From: Sergeia podlipaevii | Lineage: Eukaryota > Euglenozoa > Kinetoplastea > Trypanosomatida > Trypanosomatidae | DNA: 64,000 nt | Direction of reading: 5' to 3' | NCBI GenBank assembly: GCA_030849805.1 | Contig: JASANZ010002275.1 | Span: 1-64,000, forward strand | Part shown: positions 40,298 through 49,302 of the stretch, one piece after another | Numbering within the stretch: position 1 is the first letter of the stretch | How the letters are laid out: every line of letters begins with the position of its first letter | Position numbers and translations under genes: made by a program | The notes under the pieces: generated by a model | Told to the model about the DNA's origin: nothing | The model's input: the letters and a program-made list of their open reading frames with translations, nothing else | The model's database searches: none

Positions 40298-40338
40298 TTT
40301 TTTTTGCTATCTTCTTTATTTCCCCACATTAAATGAAG
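40298..40338 (+). promoter_or_regulatory. Polypyrimidine tract and splice acceptor deciding the peptidase start
   Basis: Pyrimidine-rich from about 40294 to 40325; the first AG after it is at 40337-40338. This lies 3' of the upstream in-frame ATG at 40333, so the spliced mRNA would lack that ATG and translation should begin at ATG 40387. Confidence 0.5.
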
Positions 40339-40386
40339 CATCATACATTGTTGATCATCTATAGATATTCCTTAAAAACAGACATA

Positions 40387-41217
40387 ATGACAAATTCAAC
40401 GAAGCAAAACACTGCTAATGTTGTGGTCTTCATTACTGGCTTTGGCCCGTTTGCGCACATCAAGGTGAATCCCAGCTCCGCAATTGCAAAACACGTTGCT
40501 GGATCTCTCAATGGCGTCGTCTCTGCGGTCCACTTTACAGAGCTAGAGACGAGCATTGTGGCTGTCACGGCGTACTTTGATTCCCTGCAGCCAAAGATCA
40601 ACGATATCCTTGCCACTGATCCCACGACGAAGGTGTTACTCTTTCATATTGGCGTCCACGGCAGCGAGAAGGAGGCCGTTATGCGCGCGGAGGTGTGCGG
40701 TTACAACGAACTCTTTGCGTCTGTGCCAGACTTCAATGGGGTGATGTTCAATCACGACCCCATTTTTGCCGAGGATGGTCCCATCACAACTTCCATTGAG
40801 AGTTGGTTCGGAAAGACAGGCACCCCACAACTCACACAGCTGGAGGAGGCAATCACTAGTATGAACGCGGAGAATGCGAAGGAAAAGGCTACGCACGAGG
40901 CGAACCCCAACGCCGGAAAGAACGAGACCAACAACGCGGAGTTGAAGATGCCTGTTTTTCAGTGTGCTGACTGGATCATCTCACGCGACGCCGGACGCTA
41001 CCTGTGTAACTGCACCCTATATAGAGCCACCAAACTCCAGGAAAAGCACAGTGGACGAGTATTTGGTGTTTTCATCCACGTTTGCGATCCCACGCAAGGC
41101 AAGGAAGAGTCTGAGGGCGGCCAAGTGACAGAATACAATCCCACACTTTTGACGCAAGGTGAGCAGGTCAAGAAGCTCATGCATCACCTGCTCTCCATGA
41201 TTGCGCATGCCACATAA
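40387..41217 (+). CDS. Pyroglutamyl-peptidase I, cysteine peptidase family C15 (276 aa)
   Basis: Removes N-terminal pyroglutamate from peptides. Evidence: N-terminal strand and loop VVVFITGFGPFAHIKVNPSS, the family's TGFxPFxxxxxNPS signature; then a RAEVCGYNE segment supplying the catalytic Glu (E102), AGRYLCNCTLYRA with the nucleophile (C207, aligned to the AGTYLCN motif), and GVFIHVCDP with the catalytic His (H231). The triad order E-C-H is complete. A Lys/Asn/Glu-rich insertion (about 160-190) before the Cys makes it longer than the ~215-residue bacterial enzymes. Start: an in-frame ATG at 40333 would add 18 residues, but it lies upstream of the first AG after the pyrimidine tract. The enzyme has been studied in Leishmania and Trypanosoma as a cytosolic peptidase. 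Confidence 0.93.
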   Translation: MTNSTKQNTANVVVFITGFGPFAHIKVNPSSAIAKHVAGSLNGVVSAVHFTELETSIVAVTAYFDSLQPKINDILATDPTTKVLLFHIGVHGSEKEAVMRAEVCGYNELFASVPDFNGVMFNHDPIFAEDGPITTSIESWFGKTGTPQLTQLEEAITSMNAENAKEKATHEANPNAGKNETNNAELKMPVFQCADWIISRDAGRYLCNCTLYRATKLQEKHSGRVFGVFIHVCDPTQGKEESEGGQVTEYNPTLLTQGEQVKKLMHHLLSMIAHAT

Positions 41218-41919
41218 TGTTTTATTTTTATTTTTTCTATTATTTTAGTGGGTACGAACGTATCTTCATTCAAGAAAAAAAAAAAAACGAAATGGATTGT
41301 GATAGTGAATGTACTACTGCATATCGGTTCCATTGTATTCTCTTCAAGCAAGATAAAAAGGTACGAAGATACTTTATATATTTACATATATAGTTTTTTT
41401 TTTAATCCTCTCTATTTTCTTTGTAATTTTTTTTTTTTTGCATCACCACGATTGTTGTACGTTCTTCATTCCTATAATTAGTGTTTTTTTTTTAATGCCT
41501 GAAATTGCTGCGACGGCGGTACAGTAGCTGTGGCGAAGAAAAAGATTTTTGAAATGAAATACAATTTCTAATTTTTTTTTTACATTTGCTTGGTATACTT
41601 ATGGTTCACTTTTCTCTTTTTTTTCTTCTTTTTTAACACCCTTCTTTTGCTTTTTCCATTTTGTAGGTTTTTTTTTGTTTTTTTAGCTGCCATATTTTCA
41701 ATCATTTAGGAGACAAGAGAGTAGGCAGTATTGAACACTCGGTTGAGCGCGATATTGATTCAGATACATTGTGTATATGTGGGTTACTATCCCTTACACT
41801 ACTACTAAATATTACTGTTTTTTTTTTTCATATTTTCTGGTTACTAACATATATATATATATAAGTGTTATTATTTGCTTTTTCTGTATTATCATCAATT
41901 CTATATATATATTTTTGCT
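41218..41919 (+). other. Spacer, acceptor AG 41864-41865
   Basis: T-rich, many T8-T12 runs. A tract at 41817-41839 followed by a TA repeat and AG 41864-41865 gives a 54-nt leader; no other ATG occurs before 41920. No gene seen. Confidence 0.55.
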
Positions 41920-44661
41920 ATGCTTTCGCCGCAGTCTTCTGTACCGTTTGTGGAATACGTGCTCAAGGCACTCGAGCACCCCCCTTTTATGTTTGTGTCT
42001 AAACTAGCTGCTTGCTGCACAATGCTGTTTCTGACCAGGTCGGACCCCGATCTGCTGCGACTGTTGTGCCACAAGTGGGCCATTCGCTTCTCGATGGATC
42101 GAATGAAACTGCTTGATATCATTCTCAAGCGTTCACAGCAGGGGCGAGGCAAGCCGTACTTTTGCCGTCAGTCCTCCATCGACATGCTCACGGACAAGGA
42201 AGAGGGGTTGCAGAAGCATTTTGACCCTGAGGAAGCAGTTGATCACTTTCTAAAGATTCTCAATTCTCTTGTCCCAATGTATTTTTCATGGAACTGGCAC
42301 AAGACGGACTATGTTATTCAAATCAACAAGGAGTACGAGGTGTACGTGCGTGAAAATTTGTTGCCTATTTGTATTGCCACAAGCGCCGAGGATGGCGAGG
42401 ATGACGACGAAATGACAACGTGGCTGTTTCCTCCCAGTTCCTATCTTTCTAGCTCTATGATGATGTTAGGGTCTAACTATAACACTAGTCCCACGATGCG
42501 CGAGACACCAGCGCTGCCGCTGACGCTGCCGTGCGGTAATATTTATAGTAATAGCATTAATGCCGGAAGTCAAGGCCCGCACTCACCAGCGTTCCCCTCG
42601 TCTTGTCAGTCTAGCGATGCACCTCGCAGAGTAGTCTATTCGGGCGCTATGCTTGGTGATGGAGCAGACAGCAATGAACCTAGTTTCCTTTCCACTTCTG
42701 ATCTTGCATCCTATGGGACGCTAACAGTCTCCACGCAGCTGCAGCCCACTGGCACCTTTCCACCAGAAGGCCTCACTTTTCTCTCTTTTGGTAATTTTCG
42801 GGAAGCAGTGCGACGCAACACAAACGGCATGGTGATAGTGTTCCACGCCAAGTACTCCGTAAAGAGCAATGAGGTACTGGAGATGTTCCAGGAGATTATA
42901 CGCAAGAAGCTGCTTGATCCCATGCCAACCATAGCAGTAGTCTACTCCGTTGCGGAGCCGGAGCTGGCGACGCTGTATAACATTAGTTGGTTCCCCACCA
43001 TCATTTACGTCCCAGTACCAGATCACCCCGCAGAGTCACACGTAGACAGCACTGTCACCGCGATGGCCTCTCCGACTTCAACCGTGGATGGGGGCAGCAC
43101 AAGAGCAGGGTCTCTCTCGTTGAGGGTGAGCTCACCGAACCACTATCGGGCCTCTCTGGGTGTGACACAGAAGACCTCCACATACCCGATGCAACCATCT
43201 CCAACGTCGCTACTTTTTGGGTTCAACGTGAACGAAACTTCTGGCGACTGCGCATCGTGTCACACGCCTATCATTACAACCGCCACGAAGGATCGCGTAG
43301 TAGGCAGTAATTCGTGTGTTAAACTGTGCCCCGGTGGCGGTGGTGGCATGAGCAACAGTGATCCGTGTGGTGTCGGTGAGGGCCGAGGGTCCGTGATGAT
43401 ACTCTCCGCCTCCCTCAGCAGCAACGATGAGATGGACCTGACAGTACTGGTAGAAGGGGACAATCATAAGATATACCCTGTTAACGGTGTCACGACTATT
43501 CCCGCCTTGACGGAATGGGTGAGGTCCAAGGGCATGGCGACGCCAAGGGTAAAGAAGATCAAAGACTTTGTCACCCGCGTCAACGCGATCCGGGCGGAGC
43601 AAAAGTTTAAGCAGTTCCGTGAGCTGCACTCCGCGGTTGTGATGCTGCGTCGGCTGCAGGGGACGGCGGCGATGACGCTCCCAGCTAGTCATTCAAGCCA
43701 CCGGCAAGAAGTACAGCATCAACATTATCATCACAGGAATCGCCGGCCCGGCCAGTCACAGTTGCAGCAGTTAGGGGCGCGGCCAAGCGAGAGTAACGGT
43801 GATAGCCTTTCAAGCGACGGAAGCATCAGCAACAGCAGTGGCGGCAGCAATGGCCCTCTCAGTGGACACACCACCCGGCGCACTGGTGACCCACCTCTTT
43901 TCATCTTTCTTGGAGGCGGTATGGCGGCCGGGAAGACGACGGCTGCTATGGCACTCGCGCACAGTGCATGGTGGAAGAATCATAAAGATCAGAGCGTCTT
44001 AGTCAACGCGGATGAGTTCAAAGTGGCCGATCCGCTGTATCAATGCCCTAAAGCAGATGTTCACACTCGTAGCACTCGAGCAGCGGAGAGCCTGCTCGTC
44101 CAGGCCGTTAATCAAGGGCGAAGTATCGTCTTTGACGGCACCATGATGTGGGCTCCGTTTGTGCTGCAGGTCATCGACATGGTGCGCAATGCCCACAAGA
44201 CGCTCTACAAGCAAGGGCCTGGATATAAAGAAGGCAGTGAGGAGGTGTACTTCTTACCAGTCGGGCCACGACCCACGTGTCTCTCCGCGGAATACAAAAT
44301 TCACTTCTTAGGCATCACAGTAGAACCAGAGATTGCTGTGCCGCGTGGTTTTCTGCGCAAGTTCTCGACTGGGCGAGGAGTCCCCATCTCTACACAACTT
44401 AGGTCTTTCAAGCTCTTTTCTGAGAACTTTCCGAGCTACGCTTTGCTAGTGGATAGCGCCACGCTGTACAACAACAATGTGATGGTCAACTTGGCAGATG
44501 GAGAGCTTCCACCTGTGCTGGCAGAGCTGAATGAGCACACCGAGCGGCAGCTACGTGTTCATGACGAAGCAGCATATCAAATGTTTTTGAAACAGCGCAC
44601 TCTCAACGAGGACGCAGATAATGTGCTGGAAGTATACCCGGCAACTCCCACCACTCAATAG
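41920..44661 (+). CDS. Thioredoxin-like domain fused to zeta-type P-loop kinase domain (913 aa)
   Basis: Three parts. Residues 1-165: helical domain of unknown family (VPFVEYVLKALEHPPFMFVS onwards). Residues ~283-367: thioredoxin-like fold, with FREAVRRNTNGMVIVFHAKY, MPTIAVVYSVAEPEL and the cis-proline region LYNISWFPTIIYVP; the CxxC active site is absent (AKYS at that place), so no redox activity is expected. Residues ~660-890: P-loop kinase of the zeta/AAA_33 type, Walker A GGGMAAGKTT (about 664-673), then VNADEFKVADPLY (candidate catalytic Asp) and, further on, IVFDGTMMW and FLGITVEPEIAVPR. Zeta-type domains phosphorylate UDP-N-acetylglucosamine or other small substrates; in eukaryotes they need not be part of a toxin system and no antitoxin is here. 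Linkers are Ser/Gly-rich. ATG 41920 is the first after AG 41864-41865. Confidence 0.85.
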   Translation: MLSPQSSVPFVEYVLKALEHPPFMFVSKLAACCTMLFLTRSDPDLLRLLCHKWAIRFSMDRMKLLDIILKRSQQGRGKPYFCRQSSIDMLTDKEEGLQKHFDPEEAVDHFLKILNSLVPMYFSWNWHKTDYVIQINKEYEVYVRENLLPICIATSAEDGEDDDEMTTWLFPPSSYLSSSMMMLGSNYNTSPTMRETPALPLTLPCGNIYSNSINAGSQGPHSPAFPSSCQSSDAPRRVVYSGAMLGDGADSNEPSFLSTSDLASYGTLTVSTQLQPTGTFPPEGLTFLSFGNFREAVRRNTNGMVIVFHAKYSVKSNEVLEMFQEIIRKKLLDPMPTIAVVYSVAEPELATLYNISWFPTIIYVPVPDHPAESHVDSTVTAMASPTSTVDGGSTRAGSLSLRVSSPNHYRASLGVTQKTSTYPMQPSPTSLLFGFNVNETSGDCASCHTPIITTATKDRVVGSNSCVKLCPGGGGGMSNSDPCGVGEGRGSVMILSASLSSNDEMDLTVLVEGDNHKIYPVNGVTTIPALTEWVRSKGMATPRVKKIKDFVTRVNAIRAEQKFKQFRELHSAVVMLRRLQGTAAMTLPASHSSHRQEVQHQHYHHRNRRPGQSQLQQLGARPSESNGDSLSSDGSISNSSGGSNGPLSGHTTRRTGDPPLFIFLGGGMAAGKTTAAMALAHSAWWKNHKDQSVLVNADEFKVADPLYQCPKADVHTRSTRAAESLLVQAVNQGRSIVFDGTMMWAPFVLQVIDMVRNAHKTLYKQGPGYKEGSEEVYFLPVGPRPTCLSAEYKIHFLGITVEPEIAVPRGFLRKFSTGRGVPISTQLRSFKLFSENFPSYALLVDSATLYNNNVMVNLADGELPPVLAELNEHTERQLRVHDEAAYQMFLKQRTLNEDADNVLEVYPATPTTQ

Positions 44662-45599
44662 CTTCTCACTATGTAGGGGGGGGGGATCCGTATGCAACTG
44701 TTTATGGTTGAAATCTTCATTCTCTGTGCTTTCCATTAGAAGAAGTGATTTGAAGGAGTCGAGGGAGTGCGCTATTGCTTTTACTACGTGGTTCTAATTT
44801 CAAAAGAAAAGATAGGAAATAATACGTCAATGGAAGCTGAGGAAGATGTGTGATGTGGCTCTCTCCCTTTCTCTTCTTGTTATCTTCTAGCAAGGCCTTT
44901 ATTGCGTTGTATTTGCTTGCGTGTACCTTTTTTTTTTTGCTTTACATCTCTCGCCACTTCTTTTTTTTCTTTCCAACATGATTGTGTAACGGGTAGCATC
45001 AAAAGAACCCAACAAAAAAAAATATGCGCGTATTCTACGCTAGTACCGCGGCGAAGCAGCGCATATCGTAAACTTTTTTCATATCACTTAACTGCGTTGT
45101 GCATTTCTTATTGTTATTGGTACTATTGCTTGTTTTCACATCCACTGTGTAGCGGCAAGTGTATGTGTGTGTGTACCTGCGTAGGTGCTTTGCAAACAAA
45201 GAAAAGCAACAAATTTCAAGCAAAAACACTTTTTTTTTTGTTTTAATTGGATGTGAACAAACCATTTTTTTTTTTTTTGTAAGCATTGTGCGTGCCATTT
45301 TTGTTTTTTAAAATAGTTTTTTCTAATCTCCTTTTTTAAAAAAATCATTACGTCCCTCCATCCCCCCCCCCTCCTCCCTACACTGTACCTATTGTATGGT
45401 ATTGTTTGTCTGTTTGTAACTCTAGTGTCCTTATCTATTTGTAGGAAATTGTCAGGGAAGCGTACGTATCATACACTAGACACGCTCACTTCACCTCGGT
45501 TAGATTTGTCAGGGAAGGGACAAAATACCATCGTGCGCGTATACATAGATACATACACACAAGCACATTAATTTAGTTACTTACTCGAGCGTCTTCATC
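44662..45599 (+). other. Spacer with G10 and C10 tracts and a hairpin
   Basis: G10 at 44676-44685, 15 bases past the stop; C10 at 45362-45371. An 8-bp inverted repeat ATATGCGC/GCGCATAT (45022-45029 and 45059-45066) sits in a locally GC-rich patch. A 12-bp direct repeat TTGTCAGGGAAG occurs at 45449 and 45506. The pyrimidine tract for the E2 gene is diffuse (45380-45425 and 45485-45509). No coding sequence. Confidence 0.5.
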
Positions 45600-46109
45600 A
45601 TGTCTCGTGCCCTGAAGCGTGCTACTCGCGATTTTGGGCTACTTAGCGTCGCTGCCGAGGACCCCGACGAGAAGATCATTGTTGCAGCAGCGCTTGCCAA
45701 TAGGAAAGGAAGCACAGCACACGGTACTGATCTGTTTCACTGGCGAATCACCTTGCAACCCCCCGCTGAGAGCATATACGCTGCCAATACATACGATATT
45801 CTCTTTACAATTTCTGAAGAAAAGTACCCCTTCGCTCCGCCGGAGGTGACGGTCGTGAGCCCAATCTTCAGCCCAGTGGTTGCGGCAGACACAAAGAAGG
45901 TGTGTGAAGGCTTGCTCAACAACGATCTGTGGCAACCAGCCACTAACCCGGTCAATGTCGTTCACACTGTTGCGGATTTCATATTTGTCACATTTGCCAA
46001 GCAAGATATTATCAATGAGGAAGCCGCAAACTTGTATGCCAAGAATATTGAGAATTTCAAAAAGCGCGTGAATGAGATACGCGGAAAAACTGACAAGTGG
46101 TCAGAGTAG
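45600..46109 (+). CDS. Ubiquitin-conjugating-enzyme-like (E2/UBC) protein without HPN motif (169 aa)
   Basis: UBC fold over nearly the full length: N-terminal helix (RALKRATRDFGLL), FHWRITLQPPAESIYAANTY with the usual 'W-x-v-x-i-x-g-P-x-x-x-p-Y' spacing, and YPFAPPEVTVVSPIF, the conserved YPF-x-PP-x-V strand. The catalytic Cys is present as C102 in VCEGLLNNDLWQPATNPVNVV; Trp at Cys+9 and the following PAT are as in UBE2L3-type E2s. The HPN tripeptide that normally precedes it is replaced by SPV (91-93), so the Asn that stabilises lysine attack is missing. It may therefore work only by transthiolation (HECT/RBR E3s), act for a ubiquitin-like protein, or be a pseudo-E2. C-terminal helices end RGKTDKWSE. 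Confidence 0.87.
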   Translation: MSRALKRATRDFGLLSVAAEDPDEKIIVAAALANRKGSTAHGTDLFHWRITLQPPAESIYAANTYDILFTISEEKYPFAPPEVTVVSPIFSPVVAADTKKVCEGLLNNDLWQPATNPVNVVHTVADFIFVTFAKQDIINEEAANLYAKNIENFKKRVNEIRGKTDKWSE

Positions 46110-46911
46110 CCAGGGTAGCGGCTGCTAAAGGCAAGCCAGTCGCACTTACGCGATCCCATTTCTCTCGTTATAATGGAGATCGAGAAGAATGAAAAAAAAG
46201 AAGAAAGGAGGAATCTAAGGCGGCATTCACAGGGAAAGCGTTAACCCATAAGCATGTATCTGCTGTCTCTTGTCTGTAACATCTTGGAATGGGAACTGTG
46301 AGTGCACAGATTTCCGTAACATTTCTCCATCTTTTTTGTTGTTGTTGTTGTTGCTTGATATTTTTACCGTTTATTTATGTCCGAAAGGAAAAAAAAGTTT
46401 TAAACACAATTACAACTCATTTTTTTAATCCCTGTCTTTTTTTATATGCATATAATGATTTTTTTTTTCCCTCTTCGCTTGCCATTAGAGAGAAGAAGTG
46501 GCACCGAGAAGGAGAAAGAAAGAAAGAAAGAATGAATGAATGAATGAAGGAGGTTGGATACTCTATCCTGATCATGTTTTCTTTATCGTAAATATTCGTT
46601 GCACATACCGACAAATAAATAAATATATATATCTTAAACAAAATTAGCTGAAGGAGGGAAATGTATGAAGTCTCGTTTTTTTTTTTCCCTGCTCGGGTGC
46701 ACTTATTTCTGCCAACAAATATGTATCTACATTTTTAAAAAATTCACATCAACTCATTCCTTTTTTTCTCTCTTGATGTACCTTCTCTCCCTCCTTTTTT
46801 TTTCTTGCGTTTGAAAAAAAATAACAACAACTTTTTGCTGTAGCATGCACGTACACCATTTCCCATCTTGATTAAAGTAATTATTAATAATCATAATAGT
46901 TGCCGAAACGA
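46110..46911 (+). other. Spacer, acceptor AG 46842-46843, small upstream ORF
   Basis: A/T-rich. A strong pyrimidine tract (46759-46805) and a second short one (46831-46839) lead to AG 46842-46843. If that site is used, the mRNA carries an 8-codon upstream ORF (46845-46871) before the helicase ATG; an alternative AG at 46876-46877 would remove it. AAAG/AATG short repeats at 46519-46548. Confidence 0.5.
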
Positions 46912-49302
46912 ATGCGTGGAAGCCCACCAGAGCTGCGCCGGGCAGCATTTGTGTCGACCGCACTTGCGACGGCATTATGCTCGTCATCCAGCTCTCTCAC
47001 TCCATTGTATTCTTCCTGGTTCCCACATGTCGCGTTGTGCGCAGCAAAGCGTTCCATCGTGCAGTCCAACTCCGGCCGTGGGCTGCGGAGCTTGCTGGAT
47101 CAGTACGAGGATCAAGAGCTCGCCAAGAAGCTGCGGCGAAACGGCCATGGTAACTACTATCGCTATCAGCAGAAGCTTTGGCCCAGCCAAGAGGCTATGG
47201 AGAGAGAGCTGACAGAATTGACGTACAGCCCCGTCGAGCGCACACCGTTGGCGATGCTGCCACAACGTCAACGCGACCGACCGAGAAAGGTACTGGCGTG
47301 CGAGGGACGAGGGGCAACGGCCTTACTTGAGCATGTGGTGTCTCATGACTTGAGCGAACTAAATAGAGCTGAAGAAACGTCGCTGTCTGCTCAGTCCGCG
47401 TCACTGGAGGTCAAGAGGGTGCAAGAACAAAATGAAGAGGAGGAACTTGATTTTATGATGGAGCTCGCCCAAGCAGATCAATCCATTACTAGCAGGATAA
47501 CCACTGAGAGAGACATAAAGGGATCCATGCTGGAGTCTGCGCAGCAACGTGCACGCGAGATCATTGGGGCTGATTTATCTGTCAACACACTCGCCCTTGC
47601 GCCACAGGATTCACATACAGAGTGTGTTGCGGAGCGCTTGCGCACCTTGCCGTCTGCTAGAGACTTGGCAGGCGCATCATGGCACTCCCTCGGACTAGAT
47701 CCCGTCATGAGCCAAGTCGCCACAGCATTCTACGGAGCAGTGCCGTCTCGACTGCAGACACGGCTGCTGCCAGCGCTTCTGAACGAAGATCATAATGACA
47801 TTTTGTTTAATGGTGTAACAGGCAGTGGGAAGACGAGTTCAATGCTGCTAGCGCTGCTGCAAGGCGTAAGAAGCGAGTCAGTTGGAATGAACGTGCTTGT
47901 TGCGGGTAACACGATGAATGCGATGCGCTTGCACGACGCTATCAAAGCTATGTGCTCCCGTCCTGGAGTCGGGGGCGGGCGGGTGGTTGATCGGCCGCAG
48001 GAGGACTACTCATGGCTCATGATGGGAACGTTTCGCGAGGACTATGAAAAGTACTATACGCAGCTGCGCCGCAGTCTCAAGCAACCACATGGGCCCGTGC
48101 GTCTTTTTATTACTACCGCCGACGTCATGTGTCAGCTGCTGTTTGAGAAAAAATTAGAATTTGAAGGCTTTGGGTATCTTCGGCGTGTCTACATGGACGA
48201 TGTGGGGGCACAGATACCAATGGTGGCGGATACCGCTCCTGTGGAAGAGATTAAAGAACGCCACCGCAACCCGCTCGCCGCTGAACTGCTGCTTGGAACG
48301 TTGCACCAGTTGCCAGGACCACATATTCGCTCTGTAATGCAACTTGGCCTGGTGTCAGCGGACCTGGATGGGCGTTTGAAGGAACACCTCATGGCTTTGT
48401 GTGTGAAGCCCACCGCGCACACTGTTGTGCTCTCTCCCGTGCGCATCCCTACTACCGTGCACTGCCTCTTCAGTCATCACTTGCTAAATGAAAGTGTGTA
48501 TAGTCATGTTGCCAAGCTGGCGTGGAACGCGCGTGCAACAATCCCTGGTCGTGCAGTCATCTTTGTGAAGGACGCCGATGATGTCCTGCACGTGCGCCGC
48601 ACACTTCGTGGACTCGGCATGAAGGCAAAGATCTTCTCAGAGGTGTATGCCGATGGTGCTTTTCAGGATAAGTGGAAGTTTCTCATTCTGAAGGAGTCAG
48701 AAGCATTTGGGGTGGACATTCCGCTTGTGTCTCACGTATTCATTACCTTTGCACCCACCTCGTGGCAATCTTTCCAGCACATGTGTGGGCGTGCGGGCCG
48801 TTTAGGGAATGTGGGATGGGTCTACACCATCTGCGACAAGCGGGACGCGAATCATGTTAGAGGACTTGCCGAGGATCTAGCCGTGGACTACATTCACCAC
48901 GTGATTGACGTGAACCTAAAGCAAATTGACGCTTGCGATGCTGACCGCGTCACGCGCACTCCTGCACTATACGGAATGGATCCTCAATATGCGGTGCAGC
49001 AACACTACGACGTACAAGCGGAGAACCCAGATGTGTCGTACCGTGTGCGCGAGTTCTTCTCTAAACCTGCAGTAAAGCAGTTCCAGATGGAGGACTACAC
49101 ACCCATCCCGACATTGCAGCGGCGTTTTGACAATGCTAACATGCTGGCGCGCGATGTAGAGAAGAACCCCCGCATAGCAATGGGCATGCAGCAAGCTGGC
49201 TTTCTGGATGAGCAGTTACGCCCCACAGGGATGCTCAAGCGTGCGGTCGATAAACCAACCAGCAAGAGCTCGCCAGCACCATTTGAAAAGAACAATAAGT
49301 AG
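46912..49302 (+). CDS. DEAD/H-type helicase-like protein with altered motif II, probably mitochondrial (796 aa)
   Basis: The N-terminus (MRGSPPELRRAAFVSTALAT and on) is basic, Ser/Ala-rich and compatible with a mitochondrial presequence. Helicase motifs: Q-like region (about 270-285), motif I NGVTGSGKTSS (~299-309), motif II YMDDVGAQIP (~427-436) where DEAD has become DDVG, a second RecA-like lobe with AVIFVKDADDVLHVRRTLRG (motif IV region), FGVDIPLVSHVFI (motif V), and HMCGRAGRLG (motif VI, ~622-631). Walker A and the arginine finger region are intact but the catalytic Glu of motif II is replaced by Asp, so ATP hydrolysis may be weak. Trypanosomatid mitochondria use several divergent DEAD-like proteins in ribosome assembly and RNA processing; membership of that set is my inference. 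Start ATG 46912; the frame is open four codons further to TTG 46900. Confidence 0.82.
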   Translation: MRGSPPELRRAAFVSTALATALCSSSSSLTPLYSSWFPHVALCAAKRSIVQSNSGRGLRSLLDQYEDQELAKKLRRNGHGNYYRYQQKLWPSQEAMERELTELTYSPVERTPLAMLPQRQRDRPRKVLACEGRGATALLEHVVSHDLSELNRAEETSLSAQSASLEVKRVQEQNEEEELDFMMELAQADQSITSRITTERDIKGSMLESAQQRAREIIGADLSVNTLALAPQDSHTECVAERLRTLPSARDLAGASWHSLGLDPVMSQVATAFYGAVPSRLQTRLLPALLNEDHNDILFNGVTGSGKTSSMLLALLQGVRSESVGMNVLVAGNTMNAMRLHDAIKAMCSRPGVGGGRVVDRPQEDYSWLMMGTFREDYEKYYTQLRRSLKQPHGPVRLFITTADVMCQLLFEKKLEFEGFGYLRRVYMDDVGAQIPMVADTAPVEEIKERHRNPLAAELLLGTLHQLPGPHIRSVMQLGLVSADLDGRLKEHLMALCVKPTAHTVVLSPVRIPTTVHCLFSHHLLNESVYSHVAKLAWNARATIPGRAVIFVKDADDVLHVRRTLRGLGMKAKIFSEVYADGAFQDKWKFLILKESEAFGVDIPLVSHVFITFAPTSWQSFQHMCGRAGRLGNVGWVYTICDKRDANHVRGLAEDLAVDYIHHVIDVNLKQIDACDADRVTRTPALYGMDPQYAVQQHYDVQAENPDVSYRVREFFSKPAVKQFQMEDYTPIPTLQRRFDNANMLARDVEKNPRIAMGMQQAGFLDEQLRPTGMLKRAVDKPTSKSSPAPFEKNNK

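Noticed and set aside
41875..41919. N-terminal extension of the thioredoxin/P-loop protein to TTG 41875
   Set aside because: Non-ATG start in T-rich leader; ATG 41920 is the first ATG after the acceptor.
43252..43266. CASCH, a CXXCH haem-attachment-like motif in the thioredoxin/P-loop protein
   Set aside because: Lies in a Ser/Gly-rich linker of a non-exported protein, with no cytochrome fold around it; chance match.
43912..44661. A toxin-antitoxin pair based on the zeta-type domain
   Set aside because: No epsilon-like antitoxin gene is adjacent, and the domain is one part of a large eukaryotic protein.
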